The position numbers and the translations under genes were made by a program. The notes beneath the pieces are model-generated. The model did not search any database. It was not told the origin of the DNA and worked only from the letters and a program-made list of their open reading frames with translations. This document shows positions 18,281 to 27,515 of a stretch of 64,000 nucleotides of DNA, piece after piece. The stretch is from Streptomyces katrae (GTDB taxonomy: Bacteria > Actinomycetota > Actinomycetes > Streptomycetales > Streptomycetaceae). The DNA is taken from positions 6,485,560 to 6,549,559 of the forward strand of contig NZ_CP020042.1 in assembly GCF_002028425.1 (NCBI RefSeq), given 5' to 3'. Each line of letters opens with the position of its first letter. The first letter of the stretch is position 1.

Positions 18281-18617
18281 GGGGAGTTGGAAAGCTGTCA
18301 CAGCGTGAGGAGTAACGGTCTTAGCTCCTCTACACTCCTATACTTTGGCCCATGTAGTCCATGACGAAGGCGTGCCGCTGAGCAGGATGCCGAGGGCCTC
18401 ACCGCGCTGGTGCAGAGGTCCAGCGCCTATCAGGGGCCGTACGCCACGGTGATTTCCGGCTACCGGGTCACGGCTGACTGCATCGACCGGCATCAGGTCT
18501 TCGCGGCGATCGAGACGACCGGGCCGTTGGCTTCCGGCCGATCATTGTTGTCAACCACCGTCCAGCCATCCGCCCTGTCGCCACTACCCTCCGACCTCCT
18601 CGAACGGCGCACCTGGT
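18281..18617. other. Intergenic region with a possible gene scrap
   Basis: These 337 bp lie between the convergent EcaC-like and MarR genes. A forward stretch near 18395-18550 reads YATVISGYRVTADCIDRHQV, which looks like eroded coding sequence, but there is no start or recognisable family. Confidence 0.3.
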
Positions 18618-19145
18618 TCAGGACCCGGGGTCGGTGACCTCGCACGGGTCGGGGGTGACGTCGCAGGGGGCAGTGGACAAGTCCATGTCCCGGACGTCGC
18701 AGGCGATCCGGCCGAGGAGGGTCCGGAACGCTTGGCGCTCATTCTCATCGAGCGCCCCAAGGAGCCGGTCTTCGGCTTCCTGTACCTGCCGCTGCAGCTC
18801 CTGGAAGGTGTTGACGCCGTGGTCGGTGGCGACGATCTTGCGCTGGCGGCGATCGGCGGGGTTGAGCCGGCGCTCGACCAGGCCGGCCGTGACGAGGTCG
18901 TCGATCAGGTAGGTCATGACCGTGCGGTCGATCCCCAGGTACGTCGCCAGGGCTAGCTGATTTTGCTGGTCGCCTCGGGTGACGACGGCGAGCGTCTGGT
19001 AGCCGCGGGCGCCTTGCGGGACGCCGTACAGGACCGACGCGACGACGGTCCTGTACGCGCGCATCAGGACGAGGAGGGAGAGACCGAAGTCCCCCGCGAC
19101 GTCGACACCGCCGGCGACCGGCGTGGTCGGTGTCTCCGCACTCAT
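18618..19145 (-). CDS. MarR-family transcriptional regulator
   Basis: This 175-residue winged-helix regulator contains the recognition region QNQLALATYLGIDRTVMTYL, IDDLVTAGLVERR and wing NPADRRQRKIVATDHGV. It is divergent from an FMN reductase gene with 111 bp between the starts, the classic layout for a ligand-responsive repressor of a neighbouring detoxification operon. The ATG at 19145 is clear. Likely ligands are quinones or phenolics, by family habit only. Confidence 0.9.
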   Translation of the reverse strand: MSAETPTTPVAGGVDVAGDFGLSLLVLMRAYRTVVASVLYGVPQGARGYQTLAVVTRGDQQNQLALATYLGIDRTVMTYLIDDLVTAGLVERRLNPADRRQRKIVATDHGVNTFQELQRQVQEAEDRLLGALDENERQAFRTLLGRIACDVRDMDLSTAPCDVTPDPCEVTDPGS

Positions 19146-19175
19146 AACAGGAATGATACCCGCCCATTCATTGTT
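19146..19175. promoter_or_regulatory. Candidate MarR operator
   Basis: An imperfect inverted repeat, AACAggAATGA and TTCATTGTT around a 10-base centre, begins directly upstream of the marR start codon in the divergent promoter region. Its AT-rich arms stand out from the GC-rich surroundings, as MarR sites often do. Confidence 0.4.
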
Positions 19176-19256
19176 GAACAGATCGTCTGCGCAGCATGCG
19201 ATCTATCGGACAGCGCACTTCCGCGACGAAGCGCCGCAGATGAGAAGGCAACCGTC

Positions 19257-19832
19257 ATGCTCAAGATCGGCATCATCCTCGGCAGCACCCGCCCCAACCG
19301 CAACGGCGAACAGGTCGCGAAGTGGGTGCTCGACACAGCCTTGCGCCGCGACGACGCCGCGTTCGAGCTCATCGACCTCCGCGACCACCCCCTGCCGCAC
19401 TTCGATGAGCCGATGCCGCCGATGTCCGGCCAGTACCAGAACGTGCACACCAGGCAATGGGCGGCCAAGATCGGGGCGTTCGACGGGTTCGTCATCGTGA
19501 CACCCGAGTACAACCACGGCATCCCCGGCGTGCTCAAGAACGCCATCGACTACCTGTACGCCGAGTGGAACAACAAGGCGGTCGGCTTCGTGTCCTACGG
19601 CGGGGTCGGCGGCGTCCGGGCCGTCGAGCACCTGCGCCTCGTCGTTGCCGAGCTCCAGATGGCCGACGTACGACAGCAGGTCGCACTCTCGATGATCACC
19701 GAATTCGAGAACTTCAGCGCCTTCAAGCCTGGGGCCCACAGCCTGACCGCCCTGGAAACGATGCTCGACCAGGTCATCGCCTGGAGCGCCGCGCTCGCAC
19801 CGCTGCGCACGGCCTCGGCCGCCGCTGCCTGA
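19257..19832 (+). CDS. NADPH-dependent FMN reductase
   Basis: This 191-residue flavodoxin-fold reductase has the phosphate loop GSTRPNRNGEQVA near residue 9, DLRDHPLPHFDEPMPP, and the flavin-site motif VTPEYNHGIPGVLKNAIDYL. Such enzymes make reduced FMN or reduce quinones and azo dyes. GAGAAGG precedes ATG 19257. The divergent MarR gene probably controls it. It could also feed FMNH2 to the LLM monooxygenases 6 kb away, which is speculative. Confidence 0.93.
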   Translation: MLKIGIILGSTRPNRNGEQVAKWVLDTALRRDDAAFELIDLRDHPLPHFDEPMPPMSGQYQNVHTRQWAAKIGAFDGFVIVTPEYNHGIPGVLKNAIDYLYAEWNNKAVGFVSYGGVGGVRAVEHLRLVVAELQMADVRQQVALSMITEFENFSAFKPGAHSLTALETMLDQVIAWSAALAPLRTASAAAA

Positions 19833-19904
19833 GCCGCCCGCCGGCTGTTCCTGCAGATCATCCTCCCAACGCATCACCGGGTTCGTGGACGACAGGAGTT
19901 CGAC

Positions 19905-20333
19905 ATGAGCGAAGCACTCGACCGGAACGCGAAGGTCATCGCGGAGTTCCGGGCGAACGAGGGCAGGGTCGGCGGGGTCTTCGAGGGCGCTCCGCTGGTC
20001 CTCGTCCATCACCGCGGACGCAAGAGTGGGCAGGAGCACGTCAGCCCGATGATGTACCTCCCGCACGACACCGCGCCGGACATCGTCTATGTCTTCGCCT
20101 CCAAGGGCGGAGCACCCACCGACCCGGATTGGTACCGCAATCTGACCGCCGCCGGTGAGGGCACCATCGAACGCGGCACCGCGACCTACCAGGTGACCGT
20201 GCGCGAACTGACCGGCGCCGAACGCGACCGCATCTACGCCGAGCAGGCACGGCGTTACCCCGGCTTTGCCGAGTACGCACGAAAGACTACTGGAATCCGC
20301 ACCATTCCCGTGCTCGAACTCCGGCAGGCGTAG
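19905..20333 (+). CDS. Deazaflavin (F420)-dependent nitroreductase-family protein
   Basis: This 142-residue split-barrel protein is of the Ddn/FDOR-B type. Motifs are [31 protein letters not shown] and the C-terminal [19 protein letters not shown]. Members use F420H2 to reduce quinones and nitro compounds, protecting against redox cyclers. AGGAG precedes the ATG. It lies 72 bp downstream of the FMN reductase and is probably in the same MarR-controlled unit. Confidence 0.92.
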   Translation: MSEALDRNAKVIAEFRANEGRVGGVFEGAPLVLVHHRGRKSGQEHVSPMMYLPHDTAPDIVYVFASKGGAPTDPDWYRNLTAAGEGTIERGTATYQVTVRELTGAERDRIYAEQARRYPGFAEYARKTTGIRTIPVLELRQA

Positions 20334-20344
20334 CCCACCCCCCA

Positions 20345-20623
20345 GAGGTCGCCCCGCGCGCCGTCCGCGTCAACACCGTCTCACCGGGCTTCATCCAGAC
20401 CACCGCCGCAGACAACCTGGTCGCCAAGATCGCCCAGGAGGCCGGCGCCACCCGGGAAACCGCCCTGGACCGCCTCATGGGCTCACTCGGCGGGATTCCC
20501 CTCGGCCGCCCCAACCGACCGGAGGAAGTCGCTGAACTCGTCGCCTTCCTCGTATCCGACCGCGCCTCGGCCATCGTCGGCGCCGAACACGTCATCGACG
20601 GCGGTACCACCCCCGCCGTCTGA
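20345..20623 (+). pseudogene. C-terminal fragment of a short-chain dehydrogenase
   Basis: Immediately after the F420-type gene, the frame reads [16 protein letters not shown], then [31 protein letters not shown] and [10 protein letters not shown] before TGA. This is the last third of a classical SDR. The Rossmann glycine motif and the Tyr-x-x-x-Lys catalytic pair are absent, so it cannot be an active enzyme. A deletion probably fused the intergenic region to the middle of the gene. Confidence 0.85.
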
Positions 20624-20647
20624 GCCCCCACAGTCAGGAGGACCGTC

Positions 20648-21007
20648 ATGCCGAGCCATCAGCCCCACACCATAGCCCCGAGCGACTTGCCCAAGACGAT
20701 CACCCGCTACCTGCGGGCCCACCGGGACCACGACACCTCGACCGCAGTCACCGCCTTCACCAGCGACGCCACGGTGACCGATGACGGCAAGACGTACCAG
20801 GGCGCCACTGCAATCGAACGGTGGCTGGACCGCTCCGCCACCGAGTTCACCTACACCATCGAACTCACCGAAGCGCAGCAGATCGATCCTGCCCACTACG
20901 TCGCCACACATCACCTCGAAGGCAACTTCCCCGGAGGCAGCGTCGACCTGCGCTATCAGTTCAGCCTCCGCGACGAACTGATCGAGCGCCTGGTCATCGA
21001 GCCCTGA
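20648..21007 (+). CDS. NTF2/SnoaL-like protein
   Basis: This 119-residue protein has a SnoaL-like cone fold: ITRYLRAHRDHDTSTAVTAF then SDATVTDDGKTYQGATAIER, followed by paired strands YVATHHLEGNFPGGSV and DLRYQFSLRDELIERLVIEP. CAGGAGGAC precedes the ATG. Such small proteins often accompany SDRs and reductases as isomerases or binding proteins. Exact function unknown. Confidence 0.85.
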   Translation: MPSHQPHTIAPSDLPKTITRYLRAHRDHDTSTAVTAFTSDATVTDDGKTYQGATAIERWLDRSATEFTYTIELTEAQQIDPAHYVATHHLEGNFPGGSVDLRYQFSLRDELIERLVIEP

Positions 21008-21531
21008 TCCGTCTGGGCGTGCTCCCTCCGGCCCTCAGTGGTCGCGGCAGCGGCAGCGTCCCGTCCGAACGGCCCGGGCACACCAGCCAACTTCCGGACC
21101 CTGTTCAAGGCGCACCTCAGGGTTCCATCCGGTCCCCGGCTCCCACGCAGTGCCGTGTGCTCGTGATGCCGTAGTCCTTGCGGCTGATCGGCACCGAGTC
21201 GCCCAGTGCCAGCGCCCGCCCCACACGCTCCTGCGCGCGCGACCCCGACAGCAGCCCCCGCACCTGCTGCCAACCGGTCCTAGAACCCAGTCGGCCCCCG
21301 CGTGACACCTGGGGCGCAGCATCGTTGAACGGTGCAATCCCGATCCGGGCCCGGAACGTCATGGCCGACCCGCGGGACGTCGGGACAGGTGCGTGGTGCC
21401 GATGGTCCCTCCGGGCCGGGTTCAGCCGTCGGGGCGGGACTCCGCCGTGTGCCGAAGCGTAACGAGCAGGCCGGACCGCTGCGTACTGCTGAGGCGTCGC
21501 CCCCTGCGGACATGGACGGACAGGAGAATCC
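21008..21531. other. Intergenic region with possible group II intron end
   Basis: These 524 bp have no confident gene. The reverse strand reads ALGDSVPISRKDYGITSTRH and ends in CVGAGDRMEP, which looks like eroded coding DNA. Just downstream on that strand, GTGCGCC at 21109-21115 followed by TTGAACAGGGT resembles the conserved 5' end of bacterial group II introns. No reverse transcriptase is present. Confidence 0.3.
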
Positions 21532-22443
21532 GTGGTCGAGGTGATGGCGATGACCCCCGTCAGGGAGGACGGCAGACTGGGAAGCGCCGACGCTCATCCC
21601 GCCTTCGCCGACCCTGCGTATGTGCTCCGCCGTGACGCCATTGCCGCCGGCGCCGCAGGGCATCGGGTGGGCGCGCCGTCGCCCATCGTCGAGTACACGG
21701 CTGCCGAACACGGGGTCTGGAGGCGGGTGCACGCAGCTTTGGCGGGAGCACGCGAGGGGCGCGTGTGCCGTGTGGTGGAAGAGGCCTGCCGACAGGCGCC
21801 GATTCCCTCCGATCGCGTGCCACAGCATGCCGAGGTCGGAGACCGGCTGCGTGAGCTGTCGGGGTTCACCTTCACACTGGCCGGAGGCATCGTGCCCAAC
21901 AAGCGGTTCCTGGGCGCGATGGCCGACGGCTACTTCCACGCCGTGCAGTACATGCGGCACCCGGCTGTGCCTCTGTACGCGCCGGAGCCCGACATCATCC
22001 ACGACGTCTTCGGGCACGGCATCCATCTGAGCAGCCCCTGGTTCGCCGACCTGTACCGCACCGTCGGCAGGGCGGCCCGCCGTGTGGACAGCGACGACGC
22101 CCTCGATCTGATCAGCCGCGTGTACTGGTACAGCCTCGAATACGGCGTCGCCCGCGAGAACGGCACGGTCAAGGCCTACGGAGCGGCGTTGTTGTCCTCC
22201 TACGGAGAGCTGCACCGCTTCCACCGGGCCCGCATCCGCCGATGGAACATCCTCGACCTCGTCCGCCAGCCCTACCAGGTCACCGGCTACCAGCCCCTCC
22301 TGTTTGCGGTGGACTGCCTGGACCACCTCGCCGAGGAACTGCACGCCTTCCTCGACGACTTCGACGAAACCGCCCGCGAACGACACGGCCTCCCGCCCCT
22401 GAGCCGGCGGGGCTCCATGGGCCGCCGCCCCGCCAGGCCCTGA
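21532..22443 (+). CDS. phhA: Phenylalanine 4-monooxygenase (pterin-dependent aromatic amino acid hydroxylase)
   Basis: It converts Phe to Tyr using O2, a pterin and non-haem iron. The 303-residue protein contains the iron-binding PEPDIIHDVFGHGIHL with His157 and His162, and Glu203 in YWYSLEYGV, spaced as in known hydroxylases. The substrate and pterin region FTLAGGIVPNKRFL is also present. It lacks a regulatory ACT domain, as bacterial forms do. AGGAGA precedes GTG 21532; ATG 21544 and 21550 are alternatives. No pterin recycling gene is adjacent. Confidence 0.93.
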   Translation: MVEVMAMTPVREDGRLGSADAHPAFADPAYVLRRDAIAAGAAGHRVGAPSPIVEYTAAEHGVWRRVHAALAGAREGRVCRVVEEACRQAPIPSDRVPQHAEVGDRLRELSGFTFTLAGGIVPNKRFLGAMADGYFHAVQYMRHPAVPLYAPEPDIIHDVFGHGIHLSSPWFADLYRTVGRAARRVDSDDALDLISRVYWYSLEYGVARENGTVKAYGAALLSSYGELHRFHRARIRRWNILDLVRQPYQVTGYQPLLFAVDCLDHLAEELHAFLDDFDETARERHGLPPLSRRGSMGRRPARP

Positions 22444-22545
22444 ACCGCCCGCCGGCCGTCATCGCCGCCCATGCCAAACGGGGCCCACCCAGAGGACCCG
22501 CGAACCCACGCCAGACTGGGAGTCCACGGTTGACCCCGCGGCGCC

Positions 22546-25071
22546 CTAGATCTGCAGGATCAGGCTCTCCACTTGCTCCAGGGCTGACACGCTGGTCTGC
22601 GCAGCATCGCGCGCCTTCACGAGCTTCTCCATCCACGTGATCCGCTCGTCCGCGGGCAGCGGTTCCTCGCCCAGCTGGGTGCGCAGACGGCGGGCCTCCT
22701 CGAAATCGGCGAGCAAAGCGTCGGCAGCGGCGACTGCGCTCTGATAGCTTCCCTCGGCCAACTCGACGCGGGCCGGCAGCTCCCTTCGGAGGCTGGCCAG
22801 CTGATCGCGCGGGTCCACAGGCGCATATTCGTGCACGGTGGCGCCGGCGTCGGCGGGATCGATGGCCCTGGAAGTCGACGGCCCTCCGCTCGCGCCCCCA
22901 GCAGCATGGGTCTGTGTGGCGCGGCCCAACTCCACGGGGAACATCTCGTCAAACCACGCCTTGTCGACGACGAAGGAGGTGGGGCGGCCGTCCATGTCCG
23001 GGACGAGCACCATTCCCGGCACGATCGCGGTTCGTGCCGTGTCGTCCCAGTACCGCTCGCCGTAACAGACCGGCCGACCCCCCTCGGGTGTCTCGGGTGG
23101 CTCCATCGCATCAGGGTGTGCCAACACAGCCCGCGCGAAAGCAAGGAGCAGCGCCCTGCTGACGTGCGGGGTCTGCTCGGTGTACGCCAGCGTCAGGGCC
23201 GCGAGCGCACTGGACGGGGTTCGGCGCACACCCTTGCGACTGTCTCCGGCCTCGCTGCCCTGGCCCGGTGTGATCAGCGGCTCAGGAGCATGCATCAGGT
23301 TCGGTGCCATCCGGCGCACCAGTGCGGCCCACGCGGTGGGATCGCCGGCCTCGGCCCCCAGGAACAGGTCCTTCAGCGACCTCGGGTCCTGCCCGGACCC
23401 TTCCTTTGCCTCCGGCACTCCGAACAGGCCAAGCGCGGAGAGAATGTTGGCCCGGTGCAGGTACAACTGGGCGATGGCCGCGGACCACAGCCTCGTGCGG
23501 GCCTCGGCGGTCTTGGCGCGGATCTGACTCCACGCCGGCTCCTGCAGCGCCCCTTGCACAATCGGCCAGAACCATCCGGTGTCACGGACCTGACGCCTCC
23601 CCGTCGACGGTGGAGCGGAGGGAACCTCGGGGAAGACGAGCGCTGTGATGGCCCGGATGGCCACGTCCCGCATCGTGACCGGCGAGACCTCCTCGCCTGG
23701 CGGCAGCAGGGAGGCCAGCGGATCGAGCGGCCCATTCGCAGTCAAGGCATCGCGCACGCCCCCCAAGTCGAGCAGTTCCGCCCCCCGCGCGGTGGGGAAG
23801 GTGTCGGCGAGCACTGCACCGAGCTGGCCCTCCTTGGCGTACGCGTCGACGAGCGTGGCGAACAGAGCGATCAGCCGTGCGTCTTCGTCGTAGGGCTGGA
23901 TTCCGCGCAGGTGGTCGTTGACGTTCAGCGCCCGAAGCACGTGCTCCAGCGCCTCCGGCTTGCTGCAGCCGATGACAATCTCCATCGGAACGGTGGCGAC
24001 CTTGGAGGCGCGCTTGGCCGCGTGCTCGGGTTCTGTCTCCTCCGCAGCACTGGCCTCGTTGAGGCCGGCCGAGACACGGTTGAGGATCTCGCGCTGGTTG
24101 AGCAGCAGCAGAGTCGGGTCGTTCTTCTCCTTCGGCAGCGGACACAGAGACTGGGGCATACCGGTGACCAGGTGTTCCGGGCGTAGTCCGAAGATATCGA
24201 GGCGGGCCAGCGCCCGGTTGTTGGCGGTCACCGCCACCATCCGCCACAGGCTGGAGGACGTACCGTCGGCAGTCTTGATCTGCCACTGCTGCAGCACGCT
24301 CATGCCGCGAGTGAGCTGCCCTGAGGCAACCAGGGACTCAGTGAGGTCGTAGCCTCGAGTCTTGCCTGCGCGCCGCAGGTTGGCCGCAGCGTAACGCTGG
24401 ATGTGTACCGCCACCTCATACGGTTGCTCCGCGAGCGTCAGGGCTGACATGGGCTGACCGTTGTCGTCTACCGCCTGGACTACGGGGCGGGGCCGACGGT
24501 GCCCAAGCGCGGCCAGGAGGGCGTCACGTTCGCGCTTGGCATCCCTCACTTTCCGGGCTGCCTCAGCGAACTTCTCCCCCGCGGCGGCGAGCGCCTCGGC
24601 GGCATAGGTCTCGTCGCCGGGTGCGCGGCGGCGGGCGTCGCGCTCCTTTTCGGCGATCCTCTGTTCCTTCTCGGCCTTCTCCAGCGCCGTTTCGGCGGCG
24701 ATCAGGGCTGAGACGCGTTGCGTTGCCTCCGGACTGGGCGGTGTCCAGGAGCTGACCGTACGGTCATTGAGGTCCCACGGCACCACGGCAGCACCGTGGA
24801 CGTCACAGATGAGGAGGAGGACCGTGTCGGCGCCCGCCTGCACCGGCCGACACGTGTTGGGGCGCAGGACCTTCTTCCCTCCTACGGTGGCCACGATCTT
24901 CTTGATCTCAGTGTCGCCGAGGGCGGTGGCGAGGCCCTCGGTGATCGCAATACGCGGGGGCGGGACCACGCCGTGCTGCTCGCAGGTGTTCTCGACCGCG
25001 TCAGCCAGGTGCTTAGCCCAGGTATCGGTGCCGATGTATGGGTAAACGCCATCGGGTCGTTTGTAGGCCAC
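22546..25071 (-). CDS. Large protein of unknown function with coiled coils (841 aa)
   Basis: I do not recognise the family. The start is GTG 25071, preceded by GGGGAAAGG; longer starts lack a ribosome-binding site. The N-terminal part (VAYKRPDGVYPYIGTDTW) is followed by a strongly charged coiled coil at about residues 116-189. A mixed region includes WRMVAVTANNRALARL, loosely like the G-x-x-R loop of ParB or DGQHR-type folds, and VPMEIVIGCSKPEALEHVL. A second coiled coil closes the C-terminus (about 775-841). No signal peptide or membrane helix is seen, so it is probably cytoplasmic. It stands alone between a hydroxylase gene and transposase debris. Composition matches the neighbours and no frameshift is visible over 2.5 kb, so it is maintained. 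Confidence 0.8.
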   Translation of the reverse strand: MAYKRPDGVYPYIGTDTWAKHLADAVENTCEQHGVVPPPRIAITEGLATALGDTEIKKIVATVGGKKVLRPNTCRPVQAGADTVLLLICDVHGAAVVPWDLNDRTVSSWTPPSPEATQRVSALIAAETALEKAEKEQRIAEKERDARRRAPGDETYAAEALAAAGEKFAEAARKVRDAKRERDALLAALGHRRPRPVVQAVDDNGQPMSALTLAEQPYEVAVHIQRYAAANLRRAGKTRGYDLTESLVASGQLTRGMSVLQQWQIKTADGTSSSLWRMVAVTANNRALARLDIFGLRPEHLVTGMPQSLCPLPKEKNDPTLLLLNQREILNRVSAGLNEASAAEETEPEHAAKRASKVATVPMEIVIGCSKPEALEHVLRALNVNDHLRGIQPYDEDARLIALFATLVDAYAKEGQLGAVLADTFPTARGAELLDLGGVRDALTANGPLDPLASLLPPGEEVSPVTMRDVAIRAITALVFPEVPSAPPSTGRRQVRDTGWFWPIVQGALQEPAWSQIRAKTAEARTRLWSAAIAQLYLHRANILSALGLFGVPEAKEGSGQDPRSLKDLFLGAEAGDPTAWAALVRRMAPNLMHAPEPLITPGQGSEAGDSRKGVRRTPSSALAALTLAYTEQTPHVSRALLLAFARAVLAHPDAMEPPETPEGGRPVCYGERYWDDTARTAIVPGMVLVPDMDGRPTSFVVDKAWFDEMFPVELGRATQTHAAGGASGGPSTSRAIDPADAGATVHEYAPVDPRDQLASLRRELPARVELAEGSYQSAVAAADALLADFEEARRLRTQLGEEPLPADERITWMEKLVKARDAAQTSVSALEQVESLILQI

Positions 25072-25620
25072 GGGACTGTCGCCTTTCCCCGGCAGGCGCC
25101 GGGCGAAAAGCACGCTCTGCCTCTGCGGGAGCGTGACACGCGCCCGAAGGCCAAAGCCTCGCGCCAGCGGGATGCAGGCCGCTCACAGTGGGAGTGCGAC
25201 ATGTTCCGCTCCGTACGATCCGACTGCCGGCGCCCGTAGAAGGATCGGCCCGAACAGCACCCCGTATGGTGCCTGGGCATCTCGCGACTTGCTCCTGCTC
25301 CGCCGTCGGCGGCATGAGGCGGACGACGGTGACGAACCACCGACGTGCAGAGGGGAATCTGCCACCAGAAGGAGGGCTGAGCGGCCAGGATCCGTATGCG
25401 CTCACCCCATCGGGTGATCTTCTTGGCGAATCACCTCATTGGGAGGCGCATTGGGAAATAATCCGGCCTCCCCATTGTCCGTCGAGGAGGTGGGAACGCT
25501 CTTTGCCGGCTCCGGGGCGGCGAGCGGAGATCAGCCGGGACAGAAGCGGCCGTCGCACGAGTTGGCGTGCACGTCCGCTCGGTCATAGGCCAGGCAGGCA
25601 CTTGGGGCGCCACATACCCG
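25072..25620. other. Intergenic region upstream of the 841-aa gene
   Basis: This is the promoter side of the large unknown gene. A small perfect repeat TCACCC-CATC-GGGTGA lies at 25402-25417. Otherwise I see only broken frames and no RNA gene. Confidence 0.3.
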
Positions 25621-25797
25621 AGCGCACTACCGCGCCGCTGCCCACCGGCTGGACTACACCGCAGGGCAGCTCGACGACGAGCGCAGGTCCCGTGTCCCCG
25701 TCGACCCGGGTGCCCTCATCAAGCAGCTGGACGGGCTCGCGGACGGGGAGCCCGGCGGGCATGCAGAGGGCCGTGAGGCCCTGGGACGGTGCCGGGG
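25621..25797 (+). pseudogene. Unidentified gene fragment joined to IS debris
   Basis: The frame reads AHYRAAAHRLDYTAGQLDDE, then RSRVPVDPGALIKQLDGLAD, then HAEGREALGR, with natural codon usage. It has no start and runs straight into transposase sequence. It looks like a fragment of a hypothetical gene truncated by an insertion. Confidence 0.4.
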
Positions 25798-26090
25798 CGG
25801 GTTGACCGGCAAGCTCCATCTGCTGGCGGATTACCGCCGCCGGCCCTTGGTTTGGCTGACCGGCCCCGGCCGGCGCGGGTACACCCCGATGTTCATCCCG
25901 TTCAGGCAGGCCCTGAACGGGGGCCGCGCCGGGCCCGGGCGCCCCCGGAGTCGACCGGGCCGGGCCCGCGGCGACACGGCGTACTCCAGCCGTGCCGACC
26001 GCGCCTACCCGCGTAAACGCGGAATCAAAGCAACAAGTGCGCAGCCGGACGACCAGCGCGTGGAGCGCCGCAGGCGCGGCCGGGGTCGGT
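25798..26090 (+). pseudogene. IS5-family transposase C-terminal remnant
   Basis: The frame reads GLTGKLHLLADYRRRPLVWL, then RGYTPMFIPFRQAL, then ARGDTAYSSRADRAYPRKRG and IKATSAQPDDQRVERRRRG. This is the catalytic-core half of an IS5-type DDE transposase, including the LLAD and GDTAYSS aspartates. The start and the last 60 or so residues are missing and no inverted repeats were found. Confidence 0.7.
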
Positions 26091-26091
26091 G

Positions 26092-27498
26092 TCAGCGGCG
26101 GCCGATGATCCCCGCGAACAGTGCCAGGGAGACGGTGCCGGACTTCTTGGCAGCCGCGCCGACGGCGCCCCAGCTGCCGATGGACTGCCCGTAGTTGGCC
26201 GTCAGAGCGGCACCCGTGGCTGCGGTCTTCGGGTCGGACATGTCCGTGCCGGAGGCCAGTTCCACGACCAGGGGGACCTGGGTGGAGAGGTTGACCGAGC
26301 CCTGAAGGACCTTGCCCGCGATCTTTCCGGAGGTGGCGGATCCGCTGACGACCTTGGCGCCCTTGGTGCCGATGTAGTTGAAGACGGCCGAGGCATCGGA
26401 GGCGGCGGAGCCGCCGGTGGTGGCGAGGAAGGTGCGGCCGGCGGTCTTGGAGACGACGCTGGCCTTGGAGACCGCGTTGCCGGCGGTGCCGATCGTCTTC
26501 ATGGCGGCTCGGCCGGCCTTCAGGCTCTTGGCGACCGCACCGATCCCGGGGAGGGCCGCGAGGGCGTCGGCGCCGAGACCGGCGAACGTCGTGGCGTCCC
26601 AGTCGCCCTTGATGGACGCGTCCACCGTGTGCGCTCCGAGCGAGGCGACAGCGGTGACGACGGCGATCGGCCCCGCGATCGGGGTGAAGACCGGGATGAG
26701 GGCCAGAACGCCGGAGACCGCGGAGACGATGCCCAGAATGTCACCGAACAGCGACCAGAATCCGCCGCCCTGCTCGGCGGCCGCCTTGCGCGCGGCCTCG
26801 GCCTTGAGCCACTCGAACTCCTGGCCCCGCGTCGTGATGATGCGGGTGAATTCGCGGTCGGTGAGCAGGGCCTGGAGCTGGAACTCGGCCTGGAGGGCGA
26901 TGGCGGTGTCGATGAGGTCGTAGAGGTAGCCGTCGGGGATCCGGTCCCGGGCGTAGCCGTTGTCCTTGAGCCGCCAGTAGTTCCCGGTGAAGCTCATGCC
27001 TCCCATGGCGAGGGAGTAGTTGGGGCCGGTGTTGCGGGCGATCTCCGGGTGCATGAACGACATCACGCCCTGCACCGAAAAGCGCAGCCACTCCAGGTCG
27101 CTGCTTGAGGGCGGGAAGGGCGATTCCGCGGACGGTGCCCACTCCTGGAGCTGCGTGTACTGCTTCTCCAGGTCGTCCTGGAGGGACTGCGTGAAGGCTT
27201 CGGCCTGGCGCGCCGCTTCCGGGTTGGACTCCAGGTAGGCCCGGTACTCCTCGTCCAGGCGCCGTAGGGCGGAGAGGATCTGGTTCTCCTGGAAGACGAA
27301 CATCCGCAGCAGCTGGTCGATCTTGTACCGGTCGGCGTCGGTGAGCGTGTTCGGGTCCCAGCCCCAGATCCTCAGGGCGTCCCGCTCGTTGCCGGTGTAC
27401 ATGTTGAGTTCGGAGTGGATGGCGCCGACGTACTTGTCGCTGCCCGGGTCGAAGCCGAGGCTGTAGAGCTGCTCGCTGATCTGGTACGAGATGCGCAT
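26092..27498 (-). CDS. Polymorphic toxin-like effector with central hydrophobic segment
   Basis: This 468-residue protein has an alpha-helical N-terminal half (residues 1-240) rich in Gln and Glu (LLRMFVFQENQILSALRRLD). A long hydrophobic segment at 246-292 follows (FGDILGIVSAVSGVLALIPV and FTPIAGPIAVVTAV), then a Gly/Ala/Lys-rich C-terminus with GLGADALAALPGIGAVAKSL. The middle and C-terminal pattern resembles the pre-toxin part of WXG/LXG-type polymorphic toxins of actinobacteria, but no toxin catalytic domain is recognisable and no signal peptide is present. The ATG at 27498 has AAGGGA upstream. The partner gene ends 17 bases before it. The toxin-like reading is inference. Confidence 0.6.
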   Translation of the reverse strand: MRISYQISEQLYSLGFDPGSDKYVGAIHSELNMYTGNERDALRIWGWDPNTLTDADRYKIDQLLRMFVFQENQILSALRRLDEEYRAYLESNPEAARQAEAFTQSLQDDLEKQYTQLQEWAPSAESPFPPSSSDLEWLRFSVQGVMSFMHPEIARNTGPNYSLAMGGMSFTGNYWRLKDNGYARDRIPDGYLYDLIDTAIALQAEFQLQALLTDREFTRIITTRGQEFEWLKAEAARKAAAEQGGGFWSLFGDILGIVSAVSGVLALIPVFTPIAGPIAVVTAVASLGAHTVDASIKGDWDATTFAGLGADALAALPGIGAVAKSLKAGRAAMKTIGTAGNAVSKASVVSKTAGRTFLATTGGSAASDASAVFNYIGTKGAKVVSGSATSGKIAGKVLQGSVNLSTQVPLVVELASGTDMSDPKTAATGAALTANYGQSIGSWGAVGAAAKKSGTVSLALFAGIIGRR

Positions 27499-27515
27499 CG
27501 CGGGCTGATCCCTTC

